Shown here piece by piece: positions 51,283 through 59,562 of a stretch of DNA of 63,786 nt (positions are counted from its first letter, which is position 1; every line of letters starts with the position of its first letter). The notes under the pieces were generated by a model. It was not told where the DNA came from, did not search any database, and saw only the letters and a program-made list of their open reading frames with translations. The position numbers and the translations under genes were made by a program. Source of the stretch: CAZABG01 sp964460985 (GTDB taxonomy: Bacteria > Chlamydiota > Chlamydiia > Chlamydiales > Parachlamydiaceae); assembly GCA_964460985.1 (NCBI GenBank), contig CAYWQX010000009.1:1-63786 (forward strand), read 5' to 3'.

Positions 51283-52671
51283 TTGAGTCATTGGACTATT
51301 TGCCATAAATGTTTAGGTCGAGGCAAAAAAAATATCAAGCTTCGTAAAAGCGCGAGATGGCGCTTTCAGATAGCTATTAAAGAGTTTGAAAAAAAATCGG
51401 AAGAAGACAAGAACCTGGTTCGGCCTCAGATAGCTCAATGCCTGTGCGATTATTGCGAGGGGTCTGGGTTAATGCCTGCCGCTCATCCTCCGGAAGTTAA
51501 TTCAAACTATCCTCGTGTGGCAATTATTGGCGCAGGGATTGGGGGAGTCGCCCTTGCTGTAGCGTGCTATCATCGAGGCATCCCCTTTGATTTATACGAA
51601 AGGGATCTAAGCTTCGATGCCAGATCACAAGGCTATGGCCTGACTTTGCAGCAAGCCAGTAACGCGGTAAAAGGCCTAGGTTTGTTCACCTTAAAGGATG
51701 GCATCCATTCTACTCGTCATGTAGTTCATACCACTGATGGAAAAGTCATCTCAGAATGGGGTGCACGAACACATTCCAATATCAAAGAATTTCCAAAGCG
51801 TAAAAATATCCATATTCCAAGACAAGCCTTGCGCTCAGCATTGCTTGAACAATTGGGCTTTGACAGTCCAGTAAAATGGGGGCACCGCTTAGTGGGTTTT
51901 AAGGAGAAGGAGCTCACTTTTCAAGTTGATGGAACGATAAAAATGGCTGAAGCCGATTTGATTGTGGGGGCCGATGGGATTCGCAGCTCTGTCCGTAGTT
52001 TTATTATGGGAGAGGAGTCAACTCCTCTACGCTACCTTGGGTATATTGTTATTCTAGGAATTTGTTCCTATGAAGCTCTGAAGGGGATTGAAAGCCCTTT
52101 ACTCGACTCCTCGACCATTTTTCAAACGGTGAACGGCTTCGAGCGAATCTACATGATGCCTTATTCTAAAGACGTAATTATGTGGCAATTGAGTTTCCCG
52201 CTACCCGAACATGAAGCCAAATGGCTCAGTGCTCAAGGACCGCAGGCCCTTAAAGAAGAAGCTTCACGAAGAACAAAATGGCACTCACCCATCCCTGAGA
52301 TCGTCACAGCTACTTTACCCGGGCAAATCTCCGGCTATCCAGTTTATGACCGTGAACTGCTCACCCCTCACCATTTTAAAAACTTAAGGTCAGCTACATT
52401 AATCGGGGATGCAGCACACCCCATGAGTCCCTTCAAAGGGCAAGGGGCAAATCAAGCCCTCCTCGACGCGCTCTCCCTCGCCCGAAAAATTTCTACCACC
52501 CCTCACTGGAAGGAGGGGGGAATCAGAGAGACGATTCTCACTCCCTTTGAAGAAGAGATGTTGAGTCGTAGCGCCTCTAAAGTAAGCGGTTCCGCCGAGG
52601 CGGCGGAGCTTCTCCATTCCCACTCTGTCCTTCGTGAAGGGAACAATCCCAAAGGGCGATGCCTTAAATAG
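51283..52671 (+). CDS. FAD-dependent monooxygenase with N-terminal DnaJ-like Cys motif
   Basis: A 462-residue flavin monooxygenase of the p-hydroxybenzoate-hydroxylase type. The FAD fingerprint is 'VAIIGAGIGGVALAVACYHRG' less its last residues, with G-x-G-x-x-G at residues 83-88. 'DLIVGADGIRSSVR' is the D-G motif, and 'LIGDAAHPMSPFKGQGANQA' holds the G-D motif. Upstream of these is an unusual 75-residue lead with Cys7-x2-Cys10-L-G-R-G and Cys55-x2-Cys58-E-G-S-G, half of a DnaJ-type zinc centre. The start is a TTG at 51283; in-frame stops at 51259 and 51265 rule out anything longer, and the Cys motif argues against the next Met at 64. The substrate is unknown. Confidence 0.85.
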   Translation: MSHWTICHKCLGRGKKNIKLRKSARWRFQIAIKEFEKKSEEDKNLVRPQIAQCLCDYCEGSGLMPAAHPPEVNSNYPRVAIIGAGIGGVALAVACYHRGIPFDLYERDLSFDARSQGYGLTLQQASNAVKGLGLFTLKDGIHSTRHVVHTTDGKVISEWGARTHSNIKEFPKRKNIHIPRQALRSALLEQLGFDSPVKWGHRLVGFKEKELTFQVDGTIKMAEADLIVGADGIRSSVRSFIMGEESTPLRYLGYIVILGICSYEALKGIESPLLDSSTIFQTVNGFERIYMMPYSKDVIMWQLSFPLPEHEAKWLSAQGPQALKEEASRRTKWHSPIPEIVTATLPGQISGYPVYDRELLTPHHFKNLRSATLIGDAAHPMSPFKGQGANQALLDALSLARKISTTPHWKEGGIRETILTPFEEEMLSRSASKVSGSAEAAELLHSHSVLREGNNPKGRCLK

Positions 52672-52815
52672 TTGAAATTCAATATCAATTCTTGTTTCTT
52701 ATAATCGCACTTCGAGAGCCGCAAAAGTCTTCACCACTCTTTGGGCTTGGCGATGGCATTGAATCTTCGATTAAACAAAATGGAAATTTTTTAACCTAAA
52801 ATATTAAGTTTGAAT

Positions 52816-53226
52816 TTAGTTGAGTTCGCCTGCTTCAACCAATTCTTGATACCTATTCAATGAGGCGGTGTAGTCAGGAATCGTTTTCCAGTTTCTAGTG
52901 GTATAGGCAAATACTTTGTCATTTAAAATATTAAGATGTTTTTGCGCTTGGTCTAGAATCTGATTTTGAATCCGTTTTTTTACCGTTTCAGGTCCATGGT
53001 TTTGGTATTCGATGATCACGTGGGTCACTTTATGCGTCAATTTTAAGTGGCCGGAAGCTTGGTGAGTTTTTTGCCATAAAATACTATTGAAGCAAGAGTT
53101 TAATTCCCTTAGTTTCAGAGTACTGTTTTCTTGTCTTAAATTATGAACGAGATCTTTGATGCCATTATTTCTAACAGCTTCTTGATAAGAAAGCTGCAAA
53201 TCTTGAAGGGTCACAGGCAAAGTCAT
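52816..53226 (-). CDS. Hypothetical helical protein
   Basis: A 136-residue, largely helical protein rich in Gln, Asn and Leu ('LQDLQLSYQEAVRNNGIKDLVHNLRQEN'), with no signal peptide and no motif that I recognise. It is 50 bp downstream of tRNA-Asn on the same strand, behind the tRNA terminator. It is not similar by eye to the four HxH paralogs that lie beyond the tRNA. Real coding status is supported by length and codon pattern only. Confidence 0.6.
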   Translation of the reverse strand: MTLPVTLQDLQLSYQEAVRNNGIKDLVHNLRQENSTLKLRELNSCFNSILWQKTHQASGHLKLTHKVTHVIIEYQNHGPETVKKRIQNQILDQAQKHLNILNDKVFAYTTRNWKTIPDYTASLNRYQELVEAGELN

Positions 53227-53242
53227 ATGTCAAACCTTTAAA

Positions 53243-53272
53243 TAAAAAAAGGACAGCGGATGCTGTCCTTTA
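53243..53272 (-). terminator. Intrinsic terminator of tRNA-Asn
   Basis: On the minus strand a 10-bp perfect stem (AAAGGACAGC / GCTGTCCTTT, 53249-53272, 4-base loop) is followed by a run of T. It lies 4 bases after the tRNA 3' end. Confidence 0.85.
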
Positions 53273-53276
53273 GTTC

Positions 53277-53348
53277 TCCGGAAGTAGGATTCGAACCTAC
53301 GACCAATGGATTAACAGTCCACTGCTCTACCGCTGAGCTATTCCGGAT
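53277..53348 (-). tRNA. tRNA-Asn (GTT)
   Basis: A 72-base tRNA. The acceptor stem TCCGGAA/TTCCGGA is a perfect 7-bp pair and the discriminator is G. The D-loop reads TAGCTCAGCGGTAGAGCA, the anticodon loop CTGTTAA gives GTT (Asn), and the T-arm has GGTTCGAATCC. CCA is not encoded. A canonical promoter and an intrinsic terminator flank it, so it forms its own transcription unit. Confidence 0.96.
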
Positions 53349-53362
53349 CAGAGATGGCACTA

Positions 53363-53391
53363 GAATAGTGCGATCGGGAATTTTCTTCAAC
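53363..53391 (-). promoter_or_regulatory. Predicted sigma-70 promoter of tRNA-Asn
   Basis: TTGAAG (53391-53386) and TATTCT (53368-53363) are 17 bases apart on the minus strand, with the -10 ending 14 bases before the tRNA 5' end. Confidence 0.72.
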
Positions 53392-53450
53392 AGAGAAATG
53401 AAAAAAATGTGGAGGGGAGCGGAGGGTATATTGTAGAGGGGAAGTTGCGA

Positions 53451-53906
53451 TTAGGGAGTGGAAGCGCGAGTTTTGGCAAGCTCGAGTGCGTGCTCGCGAA
53501 GGGTGATGTTTAGGACGCTTTGCAGGCATTTATCGTAATAGGTAAGGGTGGCTTTATCTTGGGCGATTTGATCGATCAGGATAGCTTGAGCCTTAAGGCA
53601 GGTTTCATTTTTAAGAAGTTGTTTGAATGTCAAGATATCTCTTGAAAGACTGTATATAAGTCCCCGCAGCTTCCAAGCCGTTTCTTCGGAGGCTTCGGGA
53701 GTTTCATAAAACATGCGCGGGTGGGTGTGGGTTATATGGTAGTGGTCAGCCCCAGATTGGAGGATTTCTTTGGAGTGGATATCCCGTTTTTTGAGTGAGC
53801 CCACATCTGCTTGCGGAACATGTTTTTCGGACGGTTTAAGGGAGGGTTCTTCTTGAGAGTAGGAGATATAGAAGAGGCCGTCATTCGAGAGGGAGGGTAT
53901 AGACAT
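53451..53906 (-). CDS. HxH small protein, type A (paralog 1 of 4)
   Basis: A 151-residue protein of an unnamed family. The N-terminus has a short aromatic strand ('GLFYISYSQEEP'), the centre has the His-rich 'DHYHITHTHPRMFY', and the C-terminal half is helical ('ILTFKQLLKNETCL'). It matches paralog 3 (54410-54841) in the H-x-H-P motif and in the helical tail ending 'I-x-Q-D-x-x-T'. No signal peptide is visible. Function unknown; His-x-His with Asp nearby could bind metal. Confidence 0.65.
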   Translation of the reverse strand: MSIPSLSNDGLFYISYSQEEPSLKPSEKHVPQADVGSLKKRDIHSKEILQSGADHYHITHTHPRMFYETPEASEETAWKLRGLIYSLSRDILTFKQLLKNETCLKAQAILIDQIAQDKATLTYYDKCLQSVLNITLREHALELAKTRASTP

Positions 53907-53967
53907 TGTTAACCTATATTTATAAACTTTTTTCTCAATCCCAAGATTTAATGTAAAAGTTTTTTTG

Positions 53968-54336
53968 TTAGATGCGGTTAAGATGCTCTAATTGTGTCTC
54001 TAATTTTTTAAGGAGGTTTTTATCTTTTTCCATTTCGTAAGCAGCCAGATCTTTTCCCACGTTAAAACATGATTTTGCTTGGACGGCGGCTGTAAAATGG
54101 ATGCATGCTTGGACTTTAGCTATTTTATCCTGCAAAGTTGAGGCGCATTCAATAGGGGATAGATCGCTTTCATGGCAGTGGATAAAGCAGCCCGTCTTTT
54201 TTTCGTGATCACTCTTGGGAGGAAGTTCTGCATTAAGAAAATCTTCCGCATCGTCCGAAAGAGAAAATACAGGAAGCTCCATTTTAGGTTCATGTCTCAG
54301 GTGGTAGAGCATGCCGTTCGAAGGGGAAATTGTCAT
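53968..54336 (-). CDS. HxH small protein, type B (paralog 2 of 4)
   Basis: A 122-residue protein from ATG 54336, chosen because AAGGA sits a sensible distance ahead; starts at 54345 and 54387 are also in frame. It shares 'GMLYHL', 'GCFIHCHES', 'CIHFTAAVQ' and 'VGKDLA' with paralog 4, so the two are close relatives. The rest is a charged helix (KDKNLLKKLETQLEHL). Function unknown. Confidence 0.68.
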   Translation of the reverse strand: MTISPSNGMLYHLRHEPKMELPVFSLSDDAEDFLNAELPPKSDHEKKTGCFIHCHESDLSPIECASTLQDKIAKVQACIHFTAAVQAKSCFNVGKDLAAYEMEKDKNLLKKLETQLEHLNRI

Positions 54337-54409
54337 ACTAATCATCCTTATAAAAGGAGGTTTGAAGTTCGTATATGAGAATATCAAAAGCGTATTTAAA
54401 ATCTTAGAA

Positions 54410-54841
54410 TTAACAGGTCTTAGTTGAATGGTTGACGAGATTTTTTAGAAAAATCATGGTGACCTCATCCTGAGAAATTTCTTTAACGAGTATCTTTTTA
54501 AGAAGGATCGACTCAGTATTTTCCAACTCGATCGTAAGATTTTGGAGGCACATATGGTACTGTTTTAGGAATTTCGCCAGGTTTGTTTTGTCTTCTTCAG
54601 AGCTATAGAGGTTAAGTGAAGGGTGATGAGGATGGCAGTGTGAGACTCTAAAGGCCCCCTTTTTCTCTTGAATAGAGTCAGGTTTTTTGAAGAATTCGAT
54701 AGAGGCGTTAGGGTCGACAGCGGTTTTGATTTTATCAAAGGAAGAATCGGGACAATCGTATTTAACCAGGTAGCCCTTTGTAAAAGTAGAAGTCGCCGGA
54801 TTATAGATCGATCGGTAGTCGTAAGGCATACTCAATTTCAT
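54410..54841 (-). CDS. HxH small protein, type A (paralog 3 of 4)
   Basis: A 143-residue protein from ATG 54841 (an in-frame ATG at 54898 would add 19 basic residues). The N-terminus has 'KGYLVKYDCPDSSF', the centre 'GAFRVSHCHPHHPSLNLY', and the tail 'ILLKKILVKEISQDEVT'. The tail matches paralog 1 in spacing and hydrophobic pattern. Function unknown. Confidence 0.65.
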   Translation of the reverse strand: MKLSMPYDYRSIYNPATSTFTKGYLVKYDCPDSSFDKIKTAVDPNASIEFFKKPDSIQEKKGAFRVSHCHPHHPSLNLYSSEEDKTNLAKFLKQYHMCLQNLTIELENTESILLKKILVKEISQDEVTMIFLKNLVNHSTKTC

Positions 54842-54921
54842 AACAATCGATCCCTTTTTATTTCTAGCTTTAAGGAGGGATGGGATAGCCGACGCCAAAA
54901 AGTCGGCTTTATTATTTGCGA

Positions 54922-55293
54922 TTAACGAGGCAAGTAGCGGAGAGCTTCCTCAATTTTTATAAGCAGAAGTCGATCCCTCGTTTGTTCCGTAACAGCGAGT
55001 GACTTTCCTACCCTAGTTGGCTCAATCAACCTGTAAGATTCAGCAAAGTGGATGCATCTCTCGATTTTTGCACGGGTATTCAATAATTTATTCCGATCAT
55101 TATATAGGGCAACAACTTCAGGGCTATCATGGCAATGCATGAAACACCCGAGTTTTAGTTCATGGCCAGGTTCATAAGGCAGGGTTGTGCTGAGATGAGT
55201 TACATTGTCTTCGGTGACGTAAATATGAGGGGTTTGCATTGGGCTTTGAAAGCTTAGGTGATAAAGCATGCCAAGAGTGCTGGGTTGTACCAT
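54922..55293 (-). CDS. HxH small protein, type B (paralog 4 of 4)
   Basis: A 123-residue protein from ATG 55293; an upstream start at 55413 would overlap the groEL 3' end. It shares 'GMLYHL', 'GHELKLGCFMHCHDS', 'CIHFAESYR' and 'VGKSLAV' with paralog 2. It lies 79 bp downstream of groEL on the same strand and could be read through from the chaperonin operon. Function unknown. Confidence 0.68.
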   Translation of the reverse strand: MVQPSTLGMLYHLSFQSPMQTPHIYVTEDNVTHLSTTLPYEPGHELKLGCFMHCHDSPEVVALYNDRNKLLNTRAKIERCIHFAESYRLIEPTRVGKSLAVTEQTRDRLLLIKIEEALRYLPR

Positions 55294-55372
55294 AAATGTT
55301 CCAAGTAAATCGGGTTTTAATCGTGATGATAAAGAAAACCTCGGGTATTTAAGCCCGAGGTTTTCTATTGGT

Positions 55373-56992
55373 TTAGTAATCCATTCCTGCAGGAGCGGCT
55401 GCTTCCTTTTCATCCTTCACTTCAGCTACGATCGCTTGGGTGGAGAGGAGGAGGGAAGAGACCGAGGCCGCATTGAGAAGCGCAGTTCTGACCACCTTGG
55501 TAGGATCGATGATACCCGCTTTCATGAGGTCTTCGTATTTTCCAACGAGGGCGTTGAAGCCGAAGTTTGCCCCTTGTTTCTCCACTTCCTGAAGAACAAT
55601 CGCCCCTTCAAGGCCCGCGTTCTCAACGATTTGGCGAAGAGGCGCTGAGAGCGCGCGGATAATAATTTTAGCGCCCGTTTGCTCGTCGCCTTTAAGGGTT
55701 TCGGCAAGTTTGGTTACAGCAGGGATTGCACGAACGAGAGCCACACCGCCGCCCGGAAGAATACCCTCTTCAACAGCTGCGTGAGTCGCGTGCTGGGCAT
55801 CATCGACGCGGTCTTTTCTCTCTTTCATCTCAATTTCAGAGGCGCCGCCCACTTTAATGACCGCAACTCCGCCGGCCAATTTCGCAAGTCTCTCTTGGAG
55901 CTTCTCACGGTCGTAGTCGGATGTGGATTCCTGGATTTGACGCTTAATTTGAGCGACTCTTTCCTGGATTTTCTTTTTGTCGCCGGCTCCTTCCACAAGG
56001 GTCGTGTCATCTTTTCCGATAACCGCTTTTTTGATGCGTCCGAGATCTTCGATCGTGACGCTTTCGAGTTTTTCGCCGAGGTCTTCAGAGAGGAACTTGC
56101 CGCCGGTCAAGATAGCGATATCTTCCAGGATTGCTTTTCTGCGATCGCCGAAGCCAGGCGCTTTGACGGCTGCGATTTTAAGGCCTGCTCTTAAGCGGTT
56201 GACCACGAGAGTGGCAAGCGCTTCGCCTTCCACATCTTCTGCGATGATAAGAAGAGGGCGCCCTGTTTCAGCCACTGCTTGAAGGATAGGAATTAGTTCT
56301 TTAATTCCTGAGATTTTTTTCTCATGGATAAGAACGTAGGCGTCTTCAAGCACGCACTCTTGGGTCTCCGGATTCGTCATGAAGTAGGCAGAGAGGTAGC
56401 CTCTATCAAAGTTCATCCCTTCCACGACTTCTAGCGTAGTCTCGAAGCCTTTCGCTTCTTCCACAGTTACCGTTCCGTCTTTTCCCACTTTTTCGATCGC
56501 TTCGGCAATGATTTTACCGATCTCTGGGTCGTTGTTAGCAGAAACGGTTGCCACTTGGGCAATTTCCTGGTTGCTATCGACTTTTTTCGAGCGTTTCTGC
56601 AGGTCTTGAACTACCACTTCAACCGCTTTTTCCATGCCCCGTTTTAAATCCATAGGATTTGCGCCGGCAGCGACGTTTTTTAATCCTTCCGCGTAGATTG
56701 CCTCAGCAAGCACGGTGGCAGTCGTGGTTCCATCGCCCGCTTTATCAGCGGTTTTGCTGGCCACTTCTTTCACCATCTGGGCGCCCATGTTCTCGAAGCT
56801 GTCTTCAAGCTCGATCTCTTTCGCTACAGTGACGCCGTCTTTTGTGATATGGGGAGCGCCATAGGATTTATCGATAATGACGTTTCTTCCCTTTGGGCCT
56901 AAAGTCACTTTCACTGCGTCCGCCAGGGTTTTAACCCCTTTTAAAATTTTTTGACGGGCATCTTCTTTGAATAGGATATTTTTCGGTGCCAT
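55373..56992 (-). CDS. groEL: Chaperonin GroEL
   Basis: A 539-residue 60-kDa chaperonin that folds client proteins in the GroEL/GroES chamber. Clear signatures: 'VTLGPKGRNVIIDKSYGAP', 'ITKDGVTVAKEIELED', the nucleotide site 'GDGTTTATVLA', and 'HAAVEEGILPGGGVALVRA' with the hydrolytic Asp region upstream. The C-terminus 'AAAPAGMDY' is typical of chlamydiae rather than the G-G-M tail of E. coli. It follows groES by 13 bp. Chlamydiae often have further GroEL paralogs; this one with groES adjacent is the housekeeping copy. Confidence 0.98.
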   Translation of the reverse strand: MAPKNILFKEDARQKILKGVKTLADAVKVTLGPKGRNVIIDKSYGAPHITKDGVTVAKEIELEDSFENMGAQMVKEVASKTADKAGDGTTTATVLAEAIYAEGLKNVAAGANPMDLKRGMEKAVEVVVQDLQKRSKKVDSNQEIAQVATVSANNDPEIGKIIAEAIEKVGKDGTVTVEEAKGFETTLEVVEGMNFDRGYLSAYFMTNPETQECVLEDAYVLIHEKKISGIKELIPILQAVAETGRPLLIIAEDVEGEALATLVVNRLRAGLKIAAVKAPGFGDRRKAILEDIAILTGGKFLSEDLGEKLESVTIEDLGRIKKAVIGKDDTTLVEGAGDKKKIQERVAQIKRQIQESTSDYDREKLQERLAKLAGGVAVIKVGGASEIEMKERKDRVDDAQHATHAAVEEGILPGGGVALVRAIPAVTKLAETLKGDEQTGAKIIIRALSAPLRQIVENAGLEGAIVLQEVEKQGANFGFNALVGKYEDLMKAGIIDPTKVVRTALLNAASVSSLLLSTQAIVAEVKDEKEAAAPAGMDY

Positions 56993-57005
56993 GTTTTTCT
57001 AGTCC

Positions 57006-57323
57006 TTATTTTTCTATCGTTGCGACGATGTCGTCGGATTTTAAAATGATGTACTCTTGGTCGTCGAGCTTCACCTCTTGACCTGAATATTTTTCCATGA
57101 GGATAATGTCACCCACTTTTACCGGTATGGGAATCAGCGTCCCATTTTTATCTTTTTTACCGGTTCCGATGGCAACCACCTCTGCTTGCTCTTGTTTTTT
57201 CTTTGCGCTATCAGGAAGAATGATGCCTCCCTTTAAAGTCTCTTCGGCATCGAGCCTTTTAACGAGGACTCTATTCCCTAAGGGACGGAGGGTCGGCGCT
57301 TTAGTTTTAGTCATTTGTGCCAT
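57006..57323 (-). CDS. groES: Co-chaperonin GroES
   Basis: A 105-residue co-chaperonin lid. The start ATG at 57323 has a strong AAGGAGA ribosome site; the ORF start at 57377 would fall in the operator. Signatures are 'TLRPLGNRVLVKRLDAEETLKGG' trimmed at its ends, the mobile loop 'ETLKGGIILPDSAKKK', and 'VKVGDIILMEKYSGQEV'. It is the first gene of the groES-groEL operon, with a CIRCE-like inverted repeat 47 bases upstream of the start, implying HrcA-type heat-shock repression. Confidence 0.97.
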   Translation of the reverse strand: MAQMTKTKAPTLRPLGNRVLVKRLDAEETLKGGIILPDSAKKKQEQAEVVAIGTGKKDKNGTLIPIPVKVGDIILMEKYSGQEVKLDDQEYIILKSDDIVATIEK

Positions 57324-57370
57324 ATGGATTCTCCTTAATTTAAGGCCATCATAGCGAATGGCCTCTTTTT

Positions 57371-57397
57371 TTAGCAATCAGTTAATTAGACTGCTAA
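57371..57397 (-). promoter_or_regulatory. CIRCE-like operator (HrcA site) of groES-groEL
   Basis: Plus-strand halves TTAGCAATC (57371-57379) and GACTGCTAA (57389-57397) are separated by 9 bases. The CIRCE consensus is TTAGCACTC-N9-GAGTGCTAA, so 16 of 18 half-site bases match and the spacing is exact. The element overlaps the stop and last codons of pepF and lies 47 bases upstream of the groES ATG. Between it and the start is a 7-bp hairpin (57343-57364). Confidence 0.8.
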
Positions 57398-59183
57398 GTT
57401 CTTTGGTTAATTTTTCAAAATGCTGAATGGCAGCTTGTACAGGTTCAGAGGAACTCATGTCAACACCCGCCAATTTTAATGTTTCGATGGGGTAACGGGA
57501 GGATCCGCTCTTCAGGAAGTTTAAATAGTCGTTTTTCTCTTTTTCGCCCCCTTTTGTCACTCGGTTAGCTAGAGCAAGGGCGGCTGATATGCCGGTTGCA
57601 TATTGGAAGACGTAAAAATTGTAGTAGAAGTGCGGGATTCTTCCCCATTCCACTTTTATGTGGTCATCCAATTCTACCCCCTCGCCAAAATAGGTTTTGA
57701 CAAGTTCAAAGTAGGTTTCGCTGAGTGTTTGAGGGGTTAAGGGAATATGTTTTTCAGCCATTTCATGAATTTTCAATTCAAATTCAGCAAACATGGTTTG
57801 TCTAAACAGGGTCGAGCGGATGTCGTCCAGTTTCTCGGTGATCAAAAAGATTTTTTCTTCTTTAGACGGTCTCGTATTTAAGAAGTATTGGCTTAAGAGC
57901 TCTTCATTAAATGTGGAGGCCACTTCAGCCAGAAAAATCGGGTAGTCGCCGTATTGATAGGGCTGGTTTTTACGGGTGTAGAGGGAGTGCATGCTATGCC
58001 CCGCTTCATGGGCCAGCGTAAACACATCTCTTAGTAAGTTTTTATAATTCATCAAAATGAAGGGCGAGGTGTCGTAGCAGCCGCTTGAATAGGCTCCGGA
58101 GCGTTTATTTTTATTTTCGTAGCGATCAACCCAGCGATCTTTTTGAAGCCCCTGTTGCAGGAAATTTTGGTACTCCGGGCCGAGCGGTTTAAAAGCTTCG
58201 ATTAAGCTCGTTTCAGCCTCCAGATAGGGTAGGCGGATATCTACGCTTTGAGTAAGCGGAACGGACATATCCCAGAGCTGGATCGGATTCAACTTCAAGA
58301 TTTTTTTTCTGAGGGCATAGTAGTCATGAAGAGGTTTTAAGTTGGATCTTACCGTGTCGATTAATGAATGGTACACTTGGGGGTCAATGTTATTGGCAAA
58401 GAGGGCGGCCTCAAGCGCTGATTTGTACTTTCTCGCTTTCGCGTTATAAATGTTTCTCTGGACAGCTCCGTTTATGAGCTCAGCTAAGGTGTTGTCAAAG
58501 CCTGTGTAGACTCCAAAATAAGTTTTGAAGGCATTTTTTCTTAATGTGCGATCCTGCGACTTCATCAGCACTTGATAGGTTCCGTGGGTGATCGGATGGG
58601 AATTGCCGGCTTCATCTTTCGCATCGCCGAATTTTAAGTCGGCATCATTCAGCGCGCTAAACGCCTTGCTTGATGTTGAGAGCGCTGGGCCTGCCAAAGC
58701 AAGCAGCTCTTCTTGATCGGGAGTTAGAATGTGGGGTTTAAAACGGAATATTTTTTCGAGGGCGAATCGGTAGTCTTTTAAAACGGGCGCCTCTAAATAG
58801 AAGTTAATTGTTTCGTTAGATAAGCTTGTCAGTTCCGGTTCAAACCAACTCATCTCTTGGTTAAAGGTGTGAAGGAGCTGAACGATTTTCGAAAGGGCGC
58901 TTTTACTTTCTGTCTCTGCAATATCTTCATCGTGGCGTAAGTGTGCGTAGGTATAGAGAACGGAGAGCTTTCTTTCAAAACGATAATATTCTTCCAAAAA
59001 TTGGCGAAGAGTCTCAGGGCTTTCGCCGAGTCTCCCTTTAAATTTTAGTAATTTAGAAATTTCGAATTTATTATTAGAGTTAAATAACTTCTTAAAATCA
59101 TTATGCCATTCGTTTAAACTTGGATAAATCGCTTCTACATTCCAGCGATCTTCTTCTTTTACTTCCGGTCTTGTTACTGTCAT
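57378..59183 (-). CDS. pepF: Oligoendopeptidase F
   Basis: A 601-residue M3-family zinc peptidase that degrades oligopeptides. The zinc site is 'LAHEAGHSMHSLY' (H-E-x-x-H near residue 390), and 'EVASTFNEELL' supplies the third ligand Glu. Its length is normal for PepF. pepF-groES-groEL is the gene order in Chlamydia and is a main taxonomic clue here. It is divergent from ptsH, and its 3' end carries the groES operator. Confidence 0.96.
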   Translation of the reverse strand: MTVTRPEVKEEDRWNVEAIYPSLNEWHNDFKKLFNSNNKFEISKLLKFKGRLGESPETLRQFLEEYYRFERKLSVLYTYAHLRHDEDIAETESKSALSKIVQLLHTFNQEMSWFEPELTSLSNETINFYLEAPVLKDYRFALEKIFRFKPHILTPDQEELLALAGPALSTSSKAFSALNDADLKFGDAKDEAGNSHPITHGTYQVLMKSQDRTLRKNAFKTYFGVYTGFDNTLAELINGAVQRNIYNAKARKYKSALEAALFANNIDPQVYHSLIDTVRSNLKPLHDYYALRKKILKLNPIQLWDMSVPLTQSVDIRLPYLEAETSLIEAFKPLGPEYQNFLQQGLQKDRWVDRYENKNKRSGAYSSGCYDTSPFILMNYKNLLRDVFTLAHEAGHSMHSLYTRKNQPYQYGDYPIFLAEVASTFNEELLSQYFLNTRPSKEEKIFLITEKLDDIRSTLFRQTMFAEFELKIHEMAEKHIPLTPQTLSETYFELVKTYFGEGVELDDHIKVEWGRIPHFYYNFYVFQYATGISAALALANRVTKGGEKEKNDYLNFLKSGSSRYPIETLKLAGVDMSSSEPVQAAIQHFEKLTKELSSLIN

Positions 59184-59244
59184 TTTTTCACCTCAAAGAG
59201 AGAAGACTACACCAAAATTTGGGTTTTATGATACCTGAAAAGAT

Positions 59245-59517
59245 ATGTCGAAAAGATTTACTTTCACTGTCAAAAATGATCGAGGGCTGCACACGCGCCC
59301 TTCTACTGAACTTGTTAAACTGTGCTCTCGTTTCAAGTCGGAATTGAAGTTAAAGTATCGTAAGATGGAGGTAAATGCCAAGTCTTTGCTTGGCATCTTG
59401 ATGCTTGCTGCCGCTAAAGGTTCAAAGATCGTGGTGGAGGCGGACGGTGTCGATGAAAAAGAGGCGATCGATGCGATCGATCAGCTCGTGAATAAACAAT
59501 TTAACGTGAATTTTTAA
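59245..59517 (+). CDS. ptsH: HPr phosphocarrier protein
   Basis: A 90-residue HPr. The phosphorylated His16 is in 'GLHTRPST', and the regulatory serine is Ser47 in 'NAKSLLGI'. Chlamydiae have ptsH, ptsI and a few IIA proteins but lack complete sugar permeases, so HPr is thought to be regulatory there. ptsI is not the next gene here, as it would be in many bacteria. It ends at a 9-bp palindromic terminator shared with the next convergent gene. Confidence 0.95.
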   Translation: MSKRFTFTVKNDRGLHTRPSTELVKLCSRFKSELKLKYRKMEVNAKSLLGILMLAAAKGSKIVVEADGVDEKEAIDAIDQLVNKQFNVNF

Positions 59518-59562
59518 CGTTTTCGAGAGAGTCTAATCTCTGGGGCCTCCGGTGAAAACGTT
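59516..59562. terminator. Palindromic region between ptsH and the nuclease-like gene
   Basis: Arms AACGTTTTC (59516-59524) and GAAAACGTT (59554-59562) are perfect complements. A smaller AGAGA/TCTCT stem lies inside the 29-base loop. It spans the whole gap between the convergent genes and overlaps both ends. Confidence 0.55.

Noticed and set aside
55679..56194. Long plus-strand ORF across groEL (171 codons)
   Set aside because: It is a mirror of the strongly biased groEL coding strand, with no ribosome site and no known motif; the same applies to other antisense ORFs in nuo, cyo and groEL.
57343..57364. Plus-strand terminator (AGGCCAT/ATGGCCT stem followed by a T run)
   Set aside because: There is no plus-strand gene that would need a terminator here; on the minus strand it is a hairpin in the groES leader.
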